Assembly: GCF_900104895.1 (NCBI RefSeq)
Contig: NZ_LT629742.1
Location: 496,001 to 560,000, forward strand
Reading direction: 5' to 3'
Source: Microterricola viridarii
GTDB taxonomy: Bacteria; Actinomycetota; Actinomycetes; Actinomycetales; Microbacteriaceae
Length of the DNA stretch: 64,000 bases
The position numbers and the translations under genes are program-made. This document shows positions 33,354 through 42,709 of this stretch, one piece after another. Below the pieces are notes generated by a model, which was given only the letters and a program-made list of their open reading frames with translations, was not told where the DNA came from and did not search any database. Positions within the stretch are counted from its first letter, which is position 1, and each line of letters begins with the position of its first letter.

Positions 33354-34025
33354 ATGGGTCCAGTAATCGGCAACATCCTCCCGCTCGCGCTCGGCATTGC
33401 GATCAGCCCGATCCCGATCATCGCCGCGATCCTCATGCTGCTCTCGCCCCGCGCGCGCAGCACCAGCGTCGGGTTCCTGCTCGGCTGGGTGCTCGGCATC
33501 ATCGTCGCCGTCGGCGTGTTCACCCTGCTTTCCAGCGTGCTGCCGGAGAAGGACCCGGATGCCTCCCAGCCGATCGCCGGGTGGATCAAGATCGCGATCG
33601 GCGCGCTGTTGCTGCTGCTCGCCCTCAAGCAGTGGCGCGGCCGACCGAGGGAGGGCGAGCAGGCGGCCCTGCCCGGGTGGATGTCGGCCATCGACTCTAT
33701 GACCGCGGTGCGCGCCGCCGGGCTCGGCTTCGTGCTCTCGGCCGTGAACCCGAAGAACCTGCTGATGGCTGCCGGCGCCGGCGTCATCGTCGGCAGCGCG
33801 GGCCTCGACGGCGGTGCGATCGTGCTCAGTCTGGCGATCTTCGTCGTGATCGCCGCGGCATCCGTCGCCGTGCCGGTGATTGCCTACCTCGTCGCGGCCC
33901 CCGCGATGGAGGCGCCGCTCGAGCGGCTGCGCGTCTGGCTGCAGCAGAACAACTCCACGGTGATGGCCGTGCTGCTGCTGGTGATCGGCGTGGTCATGGT
34001 CGGCAAGGGGATCGCGAGCTTCTGA
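33354..34025 (+). CDS. GAP-family (SfLAP/Sap-type) membrane protein
   Basis: 223 residues with about six membrane helices. ALGIAISPIPIIAAILMLLS and FVLSAVNPKNLLMAAGAGV are the two repeat signatures of the GAP/sulfolipid-addressing family, a branch of the LysE-like exporters. In mycobacteria such proteins are linked to export of sulfolipid or glycopeptidolipid. Here it ends an operon that begins with a sulfatase. GAAGGAG precedes the ATG at good spacing, and it follows the ClC gene by 28 nt. Confidence 0.82.
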   Translation: MGPVIGNILPLALGIAISPIPIIAAILMLLSPRARSTSVGFLLGWVLGIIVAVGVFTLLSSVLPEKDPDASQPIAGWIKIAIGALLLLLALKQWRGRPREGEQAALPGWMSAIDSMTAVRAAGLGFVLSAVNPKNLLMAAGAGVIVGSAGLDGGAIVLSLAIFVVIAAASVAVPVIAYLVAAPAMEAPLERLRVWLQQNNSTVMAVLLLVIGVVMVGKGIASF

Positions 34026-34029
34026 GCCG

Positions 34030-34059
34030 TTGCACCGAGATACCCCCCGGGGGTACTAT
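34030..34059 (+). promoter_or_regulatory. CsoR-like operator within the promoter of the metallochaperone gene
   Basis: TACCCCC-C-GGGGGTA (34041-34055) is a near-perfect C-tract/G-tract palindrome of the kind bound by the copper sensor CsoR. It sits in the spacer of the promoter TTGCAC (34030-34035)-N18-TACTAT (34054-34059) and overlaps the -10 box. Repressor release by Cu(I) would induce the gene that starts 6 nt after the -10 box. Confidence 0.68.
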
Positions 34060-34065
34060 GGGGGC

Positions 34066-34422
34066 ATGACGAACACCACGACTTCTGACCTGAACCCTGC
34101 CGACCTGGGCCTCACGAGCATCTCGGAGGGCGCCAGCTGCTGCGGTGGCGGTGGCGGGGGCTGCGGCAGCAGCGACGCGGTCGCCGAGCCGCGCGAGGAG
34201 GCGGCGGCATCCGTCAGCACCGAGCTGCAGGTGACCGGAATGACCTGCGGGCACTGCGTCACGAGCGTCACCGCCGAGCTCAGCGCCCTGCCCGGGGTCA
34301 CCGGCGTCGCCGTCGCGCTCGTCGCGGGCGGCCTCTCGACCGTCACCGTGCAGAGCGAAGCCCCGCTGGCGACGGAGTCCGTCGCGGCCGCGATCGACGA
34401 GGCCGGCTACGCCCTGGCCTAG
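34066..34422 (+). CDS. HMA-domain copper-chaperone-like protein with Cys/Gly-rich N-terminus
   Basis: 118 residues. The C-terminal HMA domain (about 50-118) contains the metal site GMTCGHC (C61, C64). The N-terminal part has a further cluster, SCCGGGGGGCGSS (C25, C26, C33), which may bind metal. CopZ-like proteins carry Cu(I) to a P-type ATPase, but neither copA nor csoR is in this window. TACTAT 6 nt before the ATG implies a leaderless, copper-regulated mRNA. Confidence 0.85.
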   Translation: MTNTTTSDLNPADLGLTSISEGASCCGGGGGGCGSSDAVAEPREEAAASVSTELQVTGMTCGHCVTSVTAELSALPGVTGVAVALVAGGLSTVTVQSEAPLATESVAAAIDEAGYALA

Positions 34423-34441
34423 CAGCACCGCCCCACAACGC

Positions 34442-34502
34442 ACCGAGCGGGGGCTTCCGCACAGTCCCGGTGATGGACACTGTGCGGAAGCCCCCGCTCG
34501 GT
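34442..34502. terminator. 24-bp perfect bidirectional terminator hairpin
   Basis: The left arm (34442-34465, beginning ACCGAGCGGGGGCTT) and right arm (34479-34502, ending CCCCCGCTCGGT) are fully complementary over 24 bp with a 13-nt loop. On the plus strand TTTCGTT follows. It separates the convergent HMA and aspartyl-tRNA synthetase genes. Confidence 0.88.
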
Positions 34503-34518
34503 TTCGTTCTGCTGGGGC

Positions 34519-35898
34519 CTACGGCTCGAGGCGGGTCGGGCCGCGGAAGAGGTAGGTGACCTCGCGGATCGACGCCTGGTGCAGCATGAGCATCAGCACG
34601 CGGGCCAGGCCCATGCCGAATCCGCCGTGCGGCGGCACGCCGTAGCGGAAGAAGTCGAGGTAGGTGCCCAGCTCCTCCGGGTCCATGCCCTTGTCCTCTG
34701 CCTGCGCGACGAGCACGTCGATGCGGTGCTCGCGCTGGGCGCCGGTGGAGATCTCGGTGCCGTTGAACAGCAGGTCGTAGCTGTTGGTCAGGCTCGGGTC
34801 GCCCTCGTGGCGCATGTGGTAGAACGGGCGGATGCTGGACGCGTAGTCGGTGATGAACACGAACTCGTGCCCGAGCTTCTCGGCGACGTACGCCGAGATC
34901 TGGCGCTCGCCCTCCGGGTCCATGTCGTCGTCGGCGCGGGGGATCTCATAGCCGCGCTCGGCGACGATCTGCTTCGCCTCGGCGAGCGGGATGCGCGGGA
35001 ACGGGCGAGAGGGCACCGTGATCTCGACGTCGAACAGCTCCTTGATCGCGTCGCCGTGCTTGGCCTTGACGGCCGTGAAGCCGGCGACGAGGAGCTCCTC
35101 GTGCAGGTTCATCACGTCTTCGTGCGAGTCGATCCAGCTGATCTCGGTGTCGACGCTGGTGAACTCGGTGGCGTGGCGGCTGGTGAAGGAGTGGTCTGCG
35201 CGGAAGGCCGGGCCGACCTCGAAGATCTTGCCGAAACCGGCCGACTGCGCCATCTGCTTGTAGAACTGCGGGCTCTGCGCCAGGTACGCCTTGCCCTCGA
35301 AGTACTCGACCTCGAACAGCTCGGCGCGCGACTCGCTCGCCGACGCCATCAGCTTCGGCGTCTGGATCTCGATGAAGTCGTTGTCGACCCAGTACTCGCG
35401 CATGGCGTGCAGGAAGGTGGTCTGGATCTTGAAGATGAGGTTCTGCTTGGGGTGGCGCAGGTCGAGGAAGCGCCAGTCCATGCGCTTGTCGAGGCCCGAG
35501 TCGGTGGCGATCGGGGTCTCGGCGATGGCCTCGCTCACAACGGTGAGGCTCTCGATCTTGACCTCGAGGCCGCCGAGCTTCACGCGCTCGTCCTGCTTCA
35601 GCTGCCCGGTCACGGTGATGAAGGAGCCGTTGGCGAGGTCCGAGATCGCCTCCGTGGTGGCCAGGCGGGCCTCGGCCGCCGCCAGCTCCTCGCCCTCGAG
35701 TGCGACGGTGCCCGCTTCGGCATCCGTCACCGGGAGGGCGCGCAGGGCCGGGTTCACCAGCTGGGCGGCCCCGGATTCATCGCGCAGCACGATGAACTGC
35801 ACCTTCTTCTGGTCGCGCACGGTATCGACCCAGCCAGACACCGTAACGGGGCCGTCGGCCAGGGCGGAAAGGTCCTTGATCAATACACGAGAAGTCAC
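34519..35898 (-). CDS. aspS: archaeal/eukaryal-type aspartyl-tRNA synthetase (probably non-discriminating, Asp/Asn)
   Basis: 459 residues, much shorter than the roughly 590-residue bacterial AspRS because the bacterial GAD insertion is absent. The N-terminal OB-fold anticodon domain (VTVSGWVDTVRDQKKVQFIVLRD) precedes class II motif 1, motif 2 (FEVGPAFRADHSFTSRHATEFTSVD) and motif 3 (GGFGMGLARVLML). This is the AspRS2 type, often able to charge both tRNA-Asp and tRNA-Asn for amidotransferase conversion. TAGGAT (35911-35906, minus) lies 7 nt before the GTG start, so the mRNA is probably leaderless. Confidence 0.9.
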   Translation of the reverse strand: MTSRVLIKDLSALADGPVTVSGWVDTVRDQKKVQFIVLRDESGAAQLVNPALRALPVTDAEAGTVALEGEELAAAEARLATTEAISDLANGSFITVTGQLKQDERVKLGGLEVKIESLTVVSEAIAETPIATDSGLDKRMDWRFLDLRHPKQNLIFKIQTTFLHAMREYWVDNDFIEIQTPKLMASASESRAELFEVEYFEGKAYLAQSPQFYKQMAQSAGFGKIFEVGPAFRADHSFTSRHATEFTSVDTEISWIDSHEDVMNLHEELLVAGFTAVKAKHGDAIKELFDVEITVPSRPFPRIPLAEAKQIVAERGYEIPRADDDMDPEGERQISAYVAEKLGHEFVFITDYASSIRPFYHMRHEGDPSLTNSYDLLFNGTEISTGAQREHRIDVLVAQAEDKGMDPEELGTYLDFFRYGVPPHGGFGMGLARVLMLMLHQASIREVTYLFRGPTRLEP

Positions 35899-35976
35899 GC
35901 GGTCAATCCTACCTTCGGTGCTCTGCCCTCAGAACTGGCGGCGTGACGCAGAGGCGTTCCCGGGTTAGCATCAGCC

Positions 35977-36690
35977 ATGAAGAAGCCCGCTGCGGTGCTT
36001 GTCATCGCCTCATTCCTCGCCCTGGCCTTGGCCAGCTGCGCCGCCCCGGCCGCGCAAGCTCCGAACACGTCTGAGCCGACCGAATCGAGCACCGCCGCTG
36101 CGCCGGAGACCACAGCCGAGTCGGAGCCCGCTGCTGAGCCGGCACAGCGCGCTGCCAGCGTCACGGTTTCCGTCGAGGGCATCGCGATTCTGGCGGCGGA
36201 CGGAGCGACCCTGGCCGAGTTCGGCTACTTCGACGCCGATGCCGCCCCGGCGATCGCCGCACTCACCGAGGCCTTCGGCGCGGAACCCGTGGTGACGCAC
36301 CAGGATGCCGTCACCCACTTCGCCGCGGCCGACGAGCTGAACTGGGGCGGATTTGAACTCATCGACCTCGACACGGAGACGAGCTTCCCCGACTTCCCCA
36401 ACTACTTTGTGCGGATCGGCACGGCGGGCAGCGGCGGGGTGGCGATTGCCAGCACCGACGGCGTGCACGTCGGCATGACGGGCACCGAGGTCGGGGCACA
36501 CTCCTACCGAGACTGGATCGACACGGGCGGCGGCACCGAGAAGGCGATGTTCCTGCTCGAGCAGCAGCCCGTCGAGGGCGAGTTCTACCCGGACTATGAG
36601 CCGGCCGCCCTCTCGGTGCGCGTCATGGCGTCCTCGCCGGACGGCGTCGTCGAGCAGATCATGGCGCCGACCGCGAACTGGGGGAGCTGA
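35977..36690 (+). CDS. secreted lipoprotein, unknown function
   Basis: 237 residues. The lipoprotein signal peptide is MKKPAAVLVIASFLALALAS followed by the lipobox cysteine (LASC, C21). A Thr/Ser/Glu/Pro/Ala-rich linker of about 40 residues precedes the folded domain (from about 60), which I do not recognise: VSVEGIAILAADGATLAEFGY, then DAVTHFAAADELNWGGFELID. The cysteine would be acylated and the protein displayed on the outer face of the membrane. TAGCAT (35966-35971) ends 5 nt before the ATG. Confidence 0.75.
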   Translation: MKKPAAVLVIASFLALALASCAAPAAQAPNTSEPTESSTAAAPETTAESEPAAEPAQRAASVTVSVEGIAILAADGATLAEFGYFDADAAPAIAALTEAFGAEPVVTHQDAVTHFAAADELNWGGFELIDLDTETSFPDFPNYFVRIGTAGSGGVAIASTDGVHVGMTGTEVGAHSYRDWIDTGGGTEKAMFLLEQQPVEGEFYPDYEPAALSVRVMASSPDGVVEQIMAPTANWGS

Positions 36691-36752
36691 GCGAGCGCGC
36701 ACACAGGAAGGCGGGGCAGATTCACAGCATGCCCCTCCGTAGACTTGAGCCC

Positions 36753-37406
36753 GTGGTAGCCAGACAGATCCACCTCGTCCGTCACGGAGAGGTGCACAAT
36801 CCCGAGCGCGTGCTGTACGGGCGCCTTCCGGGGTATCGGCTTTCCGAGCTCGGCCAGGAGATGGCCGCCGCTGCTGCCGCCGATCTGGCCGGCCGCGGCA
36901 TCCGCTACTCGGCCCTCTACGCCTCACCCCTGCAGCGCACACAGGAGTCGGCGGCGCCCGTCGCGGCCGCGCTGAACCTGCCGGTGCAGCTGGAGCCGCG
37001 CATCATCGAGCCGGCGAACCACTTCGAGGGCCAGCGGATGCGCGAGGCGCTGAAGCAGCCCGCCAACTGGCCGGCACTCGTCAACCCGCTGCGCCCGAGC
37101 TGGGGAGAGGCGTACAAATCGATCGCCGCCCGCATGGTCGCCGCCATGAACGACGCGTGGGAGACCGCGGCGCTTCTGCCCGACGGCGCCGAGGGCGACA
37201 TCGTGATGGTCAGCCACCAGCTGCCCATCTGGACCACCCACAACTTCCTGGCCGGCGACCGGCTCTGGCACGACCCGCGGCAACGCCGCTGCGCGCTCTC
37301 CAGCATCACCAGCTTCAGCCGCTTCGGCGGCACCTTCGTGGAGACCGGCTACACAGAGCCGGCCGCATCGATCTCGGCGCACGCCGTGGACCTGGGAGCC
37401 GTGTGA
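36753..37406 (+). CDS. histidine phosphatase (phosphoglycerate-mutase-like) family protein
   Basis: 217 residues. The N-terminal IHLVRHGEVHNPERVLYGR holds the catalytic RHG, SPLQRTQESAAPVA the second signature, and MVSHQLPIWTTHNFLAG the second histidine. The family removes phosphate from small metabolites or proteins. It is regularly found beside the ResA/CcdA genes in actinobacteria; its role there is unknown. The GTG at 36753 follows TAGACT (36740-36745) by 7 nt. The stop overlaps the resA ATG (TGATG). Confidence 0.85.
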   Translation: MVARQIHLVRHGEVHNPERVLYGRLPGYRLSELGQEMAAAAAADLAGRGIRYSALYASPLQRTQESAAPVAAALNLPVQLEPRIIEPANHFEGQRMREALKQPANWPALVNPLRPSWGEAYKSIAARMVAAMNDAWETAALLPDGAEGDIVMVSHQLPIWTTHNFLAGDRLWHDPRQRRCALSSITSFSRFGGTFVETGYTEPAASISAHAVDLGAV

Positions 37407-38014
37407 TGGCAGTTTTCACCCGTAAGCGACTGCTCGGAGCCGTGGCGGTCGCCGTGGCATCCGTCGCCCTGCTGGCCGGCTGCTCGAACGACCCGCTCGC
37501 CGAGCAGTACCGCGAGGGAAGCAACAAGAACTACATCTCCGGCACCGGTGTCGTGAAGGAGATCGCGCTGGAGAACCGCGGCGAGGCCATCGACTTCGAG
37601 GCGCAGGACTTCGCCGGCGAGACGGTCTCCTCCGAGGACTTCCGCGGCGAGGTGCTCGTGGTGAACTTCTGGTACGCCAGCTGCGCGCCCTGCCGGGCCG
37701 AGGCGCCCACCCTCGAGGCGGTGAACCAGCAGTTCGCCGGCCAGGGGGCCAGCCTGCTCGGCGTGAACGTGCGCGACCAGGTCGACACGGCGCGCGCCTT
37801 CGAGGAGACCTACGGCGTGACGTACTCGTCGATCGCCGACATCAACGACGGCAGCATGCAGCAGGCCTTCGGCAACGAGGTGCCGCCGAACGCCGTGCCG
37901 ACGACGCTGGTGCTCGACCAGGAGGGGCGCGTCGCCGCCCGGATCCTCGGCCAGATCAAGGACGAGTCGATCCTGCGCACCCTCGTGCGGGACACCATCG
38001 CCGAGGCCGAGTAA
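37406..38014 (+). CDS. resA: ResA/TlpA-like membrane-anchored thioredoxin
   Basis: 202 residues. A lipoprotein-type signal (LLAGC, C26) is followed by a thioredoxin-fold domain with WYASCAPCR (C93, C96) and the cis-proline region AVPTTLVLD. ResA reduces the haem-binding cysteines of apocytochrome c outside the membrane. It is the first of four genes for system II cytochrome c maturation (resA, ccdA, resB, ccsB), with electrons supplied by CcdA. Confidence 0.9.
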   Translation: MAVFTRKRLLGAVAVAVASVALLAGCSNDPLAEQYREGSNKNYISGTGVVKEIALENRGEAIDFEAQDFAGETVSSEDFRGEVLVVNFWYASCAPCRAEAPTLEAVNQQFAGQGASLLGVNVRDQVDTARAFEETYGVTYSSIADINDGSMQQAFGNEVPPNAVPTTLVLDQEGRVAARILGQIKDESILRTLVRDTIAEAE

Positions 38015-38018
38015 CACC

Positions 38019-38765
38019 GTGGGCGAGATCGTTTTCAGCGGGCAGTTGCTGCTCGCGATCCCGATCGCGATCCTGGCCGGCCTGGTCTCCTTCCTCTCTC
38101 CCTGCGTGCTGCCGCTCGTGCCCGGCTACCTGGGCTACATCGGCGGCCTCAGCGAGATCCCCGCCGACAAGGACGAGGCCCGCGCGGTGCGCCGCCGCCT
38201 GCTGCTCGGCGTCTCGCTGTTCGTGCTCGGCTTCACCGTCGTCTTCGTCGCCTACGGCGCCCTGTTCGGGGCACTCGGCCTGTGGCTGGCGGCCAACGAG
38301 ACGCTCATCATCCAGATTCTCGGCGTCTTCGTCATCCTGATGGGACTCGTCTTCATCGGCCAGTTCACCTTCCTGCAGCGCACCATCAAGCCGTCCTGGA
38401 AGCCGGTCACCGGCATTGCCGGCGCACCCCTGCTCGGCCTGGTCTTCGGCCTCGGCTGGACGCCGTGCATCGGCCCGACGCTGGCCGTCGTGATGAGCCT
38501 GAGCACGGATGCCGGTTCCGCCGGCCGCGGCGCCCTGCTCGGCCTCGCCTACTGCATCGGCCTCGGCGTGCCGTTCCTGCTCGTGACGCTCGGCCTCAGC
38601 TGGGTCACCGGATCGGTTGCATTCTTCAGACGGCATATTCGTGCCGTCAACATCATCGGAGGTGCACTGCTCATCGCGATCGGTGTGCTCATGGTCTCGG
38701 GTCTCTGGACTCTGTGGATCTACCAGCTCGCAGGAGGGATTGGCAGCTTTGTCCCGGCCATCTGA
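38019..38765 (+). CDS. ccdA: CcdA/DsbD-like transmembrane thiol transporter
   Basis: 248 residues and six membrane helices. The two active cysteines are in [20 protein letters not shown] and [15 protein letters not shown]. It passes electrons from cytoplasmic thioredoxin across the membrane to ResA. GTG start 4 nt after resA. The final 17 nt overlap the likely resB start. Confidence 0.92.
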   Translation: MGEIVFSGQLLLAIPIAILAGLVSFLSPCVLPLVPGYLGYIGGLSEIPADKDEARAVRRRLLLGVSLFVLGFTVVFVAYGALFGALGLWLAANETLIIQILGVFVILMGLVFIGQFTFLQRTIKPSWKPVTGIAGAPLLGLVFGLGWTPCIGPTLAVVMSLSTDAGSAGRGALLGLAYCIGLGVPFLLVTLGLSWVTGSVAFFRRHIRAVNIIGGALLIAIGVLMVSGLWTLWIYQLAGGIGSFVPAI

Positions 38766-40497
38766 TTACGTTGACGCCGGCGCGCCGAATCGCGCGCCAC
38801 AGGGTGAGATCAACCAGCCCCAGCTCGGATTCGTCGGCTGGATGCGCTGGTTCTGGCGCCAGCTCACCAGCATGCGCACCGCGCTGTTCCTGCTGCTCCT
38901 GCTCGCCATCGCCGCCGTGCCGGGCAGCCTCGTGCCGCAGCGCTCGAGCGACCCGAACGGCGTCACCCAGTACTTCAACGACAACCCCGACCTCGCGCCG
39001 GCCCTCGACAAGATCCAGGCCTTCGACGTCTACACCTCCGTCTGGTTCTCCAGCATCTACCTGCTGCTCTTCGTCTCGCTGATCGGCTGCGTGATCCCGC
39101 GCACCAAGCACCACCTGCAGGCGCTGCGCGCGAAGCCGCCGAAGACGCCCGCCCGGCTCTCGCGGCTGGCCGGTTTCACCGCGCGCACCGTTCCGGCCGA
39201 GCAGGCCGACGCGGCGTCCGCCATCGACTCGGCCCGCAGCCAGCTGAAGGCGGCCGGCTACCGCACCGCCCTGTTCGACGGCGTCGTCGCAGGCAAGCGC
39301 GAGTTCTCGGTCTCGGCCGAGCGCGGCTACCTGCGCGAGACCGGCAACCTGGTGTTCCACTCCGCACTCGTCGGCGTGCTCGTCACCGTCGGCTTCGGCG
39401 GCGGCTTCGGCTTCGCCGGCCAGCGCGTCGTCGTCGAGGGGCAGACCTTCGTCAACACGCTGCTCGCCTTCGACTCGTTCAACCCGGGCCGCTTCTTCGA
39501 CCCGGACTCGCTCGAGCCGTACAAGCTCACCCTGGACAGCTTCGACGTCGTCTACGAGACCGAGAACCAGGACGCCTTCGGCGCCCCGACCGACTTCGCG
39601 GCCAACGTCACCGTTGAGCACAAGGGGCAGGAGCCGGTTCAGGAGCAGGTCAAGGTCAACGAGCCGCTGCGCACCGGCGGCACCGATGTCTACCTGCTCG
39701 GCAACGGCTACGCGCCGACGATCACCGTCACCAACCCGGCCGGCGAGGTCGTCTTCACCGACTCCATCCCGTTCCTGCCGCAGGACGCGCAGCTGACCTC
39801 GCTCGGCGTGGTCAAGGTGCCGGACGGCCTGGCCGAGCAGGTCGGCATGATCGGCTTCTTCTACCCGACGCAGGCCGCCAGCGAGCCGCCGTTCTTCTCC
39901 AGCTTCCCCGATCTCGAGTTCCCGATGCTGACGCTCGACGTCTACTCGGGCGACCTCGGCATCGACGACGGCACGCCGACCTCCGTCTACACGCTCGACA
40001 TCGACACCATGACGCAGCTCACCCGCGGCGACACGGGCGTCGACTCGATCCAGTTGATGCCCGGCCAGAGCGCCGAGCTGCCGGGCGGCCTCGGCACCGT
40101 GAGCTTCGACAACGTCGACCCGAACGCGCCGGCCGCCGGCGAGCCGGTGAGCGACTACTCGCACAGCGTGCACCGCTTCGCCTCCTTCGACATCCACCAC
40201 GACCCGACCCAGTTCTGGGTCGCGTTCTTCGCGGTGCTCGTTCTGCTCGGCCTCGGCACCTCGCTGTTCGTCCCACGCCGCCGCGTGTGGGTGAAGGCGA
40301 TCGAGGAGTCCGACGGCTCGCTGCGGCTCGAGTACGCGGGCCTGGCCCGCGGCGAGGACCCGGCGCTCGACGAGGCCGTCGCGGCCCTCGCGAGCAAGCA
40401 CGCCGCCGGGCTCGGCATCCCCGATGTCGATCCCGCTTCCCCCTCCACCCCATCCGCCCCCACCCCTCGCGCTGGCGAGACAAGCGACCTAGGCTAA
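38749..40497 (+). CDS. resB: cytochrome c biogenesis protein ResB (Ccs1)
   Basis: About 582 residues. [35 protein letters not shown] is the ResB opening with the first membrane helix. A large extracytoplasmic domain follows, and the last helix ([19 protein letters not shown]) precedes a hydrophilic tail. With CcsB it forms the haem lyase of system II. I propose the TTG at 38749 as start (AGGAGG 11 nt upstream). No ATG or GTG fits before the conserved N-terminus, and the methionine in WMRW would be too late. Confidence 0.87.
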   Translation: MSRPSDYVDAGAPNRAPQGEINQPQLGFVGWMRWFWRQLTSMRTALFLLLLLAIAAVPGSLVPQRSSDPNGVTQYFNDNPDLAPALDKIQAFDVYTSVWFSSIYLLLFVSLIGCVIPRTKHHLQALRAKPPKTPARLSRLAGFTARTVPAEQADAASAIDSARSQLKAAGYRTALFDGVVAGKREFSVSAERGYLRETGNLVFHSALVGVLVTVGFGGGFGFAGQRVVVEGQTFVNTLLAFDSFNPGRFFDPDSLEPYKLTLDSFDVVYETENQDAFGAPTDFAANVTVEHKGQEPVQEQVKVNEPLRTGGTDVYLLGNGYAPTITVTNPAGEVVFTDSIPFLPQDAQLTSLGVVKVPDGLAEQVGMIGFFYPTQAASEPPFFSSFPDLEFPMLTLDVYSGDLGIDDGTPTSVYTLDIDTMTQLTRGDTGVDSIQLMPGQSAELPGGLGTVSFDNVDPNAPAAGEPVSDYSHSVHRFASFDIHHDPTQFWVAFFAVLVLLGLGTSLFVPRRRVWVKAIEESDGSLRLEYAGLARGEDPALDEAVAALASKHAAGLGIPDVDPASPSTPSAPTPRAGETSDLG

Positions 40498-40501
40498 CTC
40501 C

Positions 40502-41533
40502 GTGGCATTCGACGAAATCTCCATCATCGCGCTCTACTCGGCCATGGCCGTGTACGCGCTGGCATTCATTGCGTTCTCGATCGACCTCGCCAAGCGCTCG
40601 GCGGTCGTGGGCGCGGTGCAGGATGCCGCGGCCGAGGCCGCCGCAGGCGCTGCCTCCGGCGCTGCAGTCGCGGGCACCGCGGCGCAGAACGCGGCAGGCG
40701 GCACCGTGCTGACCGCGGAAGCCCCGGCATCCGCCGCCGCCAAGCGCGTCGGGCTCGGCAGTGTCGACTACGGCCGCTCGCCCGCGCTGCGCGTCGGCAT
40801 GGCGCTGACCGTGGTGGGCTGGCTGCTGCACCTCTCCGCCACCGTGCTGCGCGGCGTCGCCGCCGAGCGCGTGCCGTGGGCCAACATGTACGAGTTCGCG
40901 ATGACCGGCACGCTGGTCATGGTGACGGTGTTCCTGATCGTCAACATCAAGTTCGACCTGCGCTTCCTCGGCACCTTCGTCACCGGCATGGTCGTCATCC
41001 TGCTCGGCCTGGCGACCGTCAACTTCTACGTCAGCGTCGTGCCGCTGCCGCCGTCGCTGCAGTCGGCCTGGCTCGTCATCCACGTCTTCGTCGCGACCTC
41101 CAGCATGGGCTTCATGGCGCTCGGCTTCGGCCTCTCGGTGGTGCAGCTGATGCAGACCCGCCGCGTCGCCCAGCCGCTCGAGAAGCGCTCGCGCGGCCTG
41201 CGCTTCCTCGACACGCTGGCCCCGGCCGACAAACTGGAGAGCCTCGCCTACCGCGTGAACATCGTCGGCTTCATCCTCTGGACGTTCACCCTGATGGCCG
41301 GCTCTGTCTGGGCCGAGGCGGCCTGGGGCCGCTACTGGGGCTGGGACACCAAGGAAGTCTGGACCTTCATCATCTGGGTCATCTACGCCGGCTACATCCA
41401 CGCCCGCGCGACCCGCGGCTGGCGCGGCTCCCGCTCGGCCTGGCTGTCGATCATCGGCTTCTCGGCGATCCTGTTCAACTACACGATCGTCAACCTCTTC
41501 TTCAAGGGGCTGCACGCCTACTCGGGCCTGTAA
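40502..41533 (+). CDS. ccsB: cytochrome c biogenesis protein CcsB/ResC (haem handling)
   Basis: 343 residues with about eight membrane helices. The WGRYWGWDTKEVWTFIIW segment is the WWD haem-binding domain, preceded by the conserved N-M-Y-E-F of helix 3 region. It delivers haem to apocytochrome c together with ResB. An Ala-rich insertion of about 40 residues follows the first helix. TAGGCT (40490-40495) overlapping the resB stop lies 6 nt before the GTG, so a second, leaderless promoter may exist inside the operon. Confidence 0.92.
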   Translation: MAFDEISIIALYSAMAVYALAFIAFSIDLAKRSAVVGAVQDAAAEAAAGAASGAAVAGTAAQNAAGGTVLTAEAPASAAAKRVGLGSVDYGRSPALRVGMALTVVGWLLHLSATVLRGVAAERVPWANMYEFAMTGTLVMVTVFLIVNIKFDLRFLGTFVTGMVVILLGLATVNFYVSVVPLPPSLQSAWLVIHVFVATSSMGFMALGFGLSVVQLMQTRRVAQPLEKRSRGLRFLDTLAPADKLESLAYRVNIVGFILWTFTLMAGSVWAEAAWGRYWGWDTKEVWTFIIWVIYAGYIHARATRGWRGSRSAWLSIIGFSAILFNYTIVNLFFKGLHAYSGL

Positions 41534-41548
41534 GCCGCCGGCTGCTCT

Positions 41549-41609
41549 CACGCCACTTGCGCATAGTCTGCGCCAGCTCAGCTGGCGCGGACTCGGCGCA
41601 AGTGGCGTG
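41549..41609. terminator. long compound hairpin between ccsB and menC
   Basis: The outer stem CACGCCACTTGCGC (41549-41562) pairs with GCGCAAGTGGCGTG (41596-41609). Inside it a second stem, GCGCCAGCT/AGCTGGCGC, is flanked by AGTC/GACT. The structure is nearly symmetric on both strands and suits two convergent genes. Confidence 0.8.
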
Positions 41610-41668
41610 TTTGCGTGGGCGGCGGAGGTGGCGCGTGTGCGCGGGCGGGGCGGCCTGCGGTGGGCGGG

Positions 41669-42673
41669 CTACAGGGCGCGCTCGCGCTCGAGCACGGTGT
41701 AGGCGCGGGCGATGCGGGCGATCCACCAGTCGCGGCGGGCTGGAGCCGCGGCGTACCGGCCGAGCAGGGCCGCGTCGGGCTGTACCCGGCGGACGGCGAT
41801 GGAGCCGCCGTCGGCGAGCAGGGGGTCCGTCGTGACGTCGGCGGCGAGCAGCGAGGCCGTGCCCAGCCCACAGTCGTATTCCAAATCGGGAATGCTCGCG
41901 GCGAGGGAGGCGCCCATGCTCAGGCCGATCGAGGTGTCCAGGGCACTGGAGACCACGACGGGCAGGCCGACCTGCTGCACGATGTCGAGGGCACGGCGGA
42001 TGCCGCCGAGCGGCTGCGCCTTGATCACGATCAGGTCTGCGGCGCCCGCGGCGGCCACGGCGAGCGGGTCGCTAGCCCGGCGCACGCTCTCGTCGGCGGC
42101 GATCGGGATGCCCATGTAGGCCGTGCGGCGGCGGATCTCGGCGAGCTCCTCCACGCTGGCGCAGGGCTGCTCGGCGTACTCCAGGTCGAACTCGGCCAGG
42201 GCGTGCAGGGCGTGCTCGGCCTCGTCGACGTTCCAGCCGCCGTTCGCGTCGATGCGCACCCGTCCCTCGGGGCCGAGCGCCTCGCGGGTCGCCCGCACGC
42301 GGGCCACGTCGTCGGCGAGCGTCTGGTCGCTGGCCGCCACCTTGACCTTGGCGGTGCGGCATCCGGGGAAGCGGGCCAGCACCTCGGGCACCTGTTCGGC
42401 CGCGATGCCCGGGATCGTGGCGTTCACGGGGATCCGCTCGCGGAGCGGGGCCGGGGTCGCCCGCCAGCCGAAGTCGATCGCGGCGCGCAGCCAGTTCGCC
42501 GCCTCGGCGTCGTCGTACTCGACGAACGGCGAGAACTCGGTCCAGCCCTCCGGGCCCTCGAACAGTGCCGCCTCGCGCACGGTGATGCCGCGGAACTTGG
42601 TCACCATCGGCAGGGTGACCACCCGCGCGTGGGTGAGAATCTCGGCGAGCTCCGGCAGCGGCGACTGGGTCAT
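41669..42673 (-). CDS. menC: o-succinylbenzoate synthase
   Basis: 334 residues of the enolase superfamily. MenC dehydrates SHCHC to o-succinylbenzoate in menaquinone synthesis. The catalytic lysine region is TAKVKVA, and metal ligands follow as DANGGW, YAEQPC and AADES; the second lysine is in VIKAQPLGG. CAGACT (42685-42680, minus) lies 6 nt before the ATG. It is divergent from menB with only 36 bp between the starts. Confidence 0.92.
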   Translation of the reverse strand: MTQSPLPELAEILTHARVVTLPMVTKFRGITVREAALFEGPEGWTEFSPFVEYDDAEAANWLRAAIDFGWRATPAPLRERIPVNATIPGIAAEQVPEVLARFPGCRTAKVKVAASDQTLADDVARVRATREALGPEGRVRIDANGGWNVDEAEHALHALAEFDLEYAEQPCASVEELAEIRRRTAYMGIPIAADESVRRASDPLAVAAAGAADLIVIKAQPLGGIRRALDIVQQVGLPVVVSSALDTSIGLSMGASLAASIPDLEYDCGLGTASLLAADVTTDPLLADGGSIAVRRVQPDAALLGRYAAAPARRDWWIARIARAYTVLERERAL

Positions 42674-42709
42674 GTGCCCAGTCTGGCACCGCGGTCATAG
42701 GCTGGGAGC

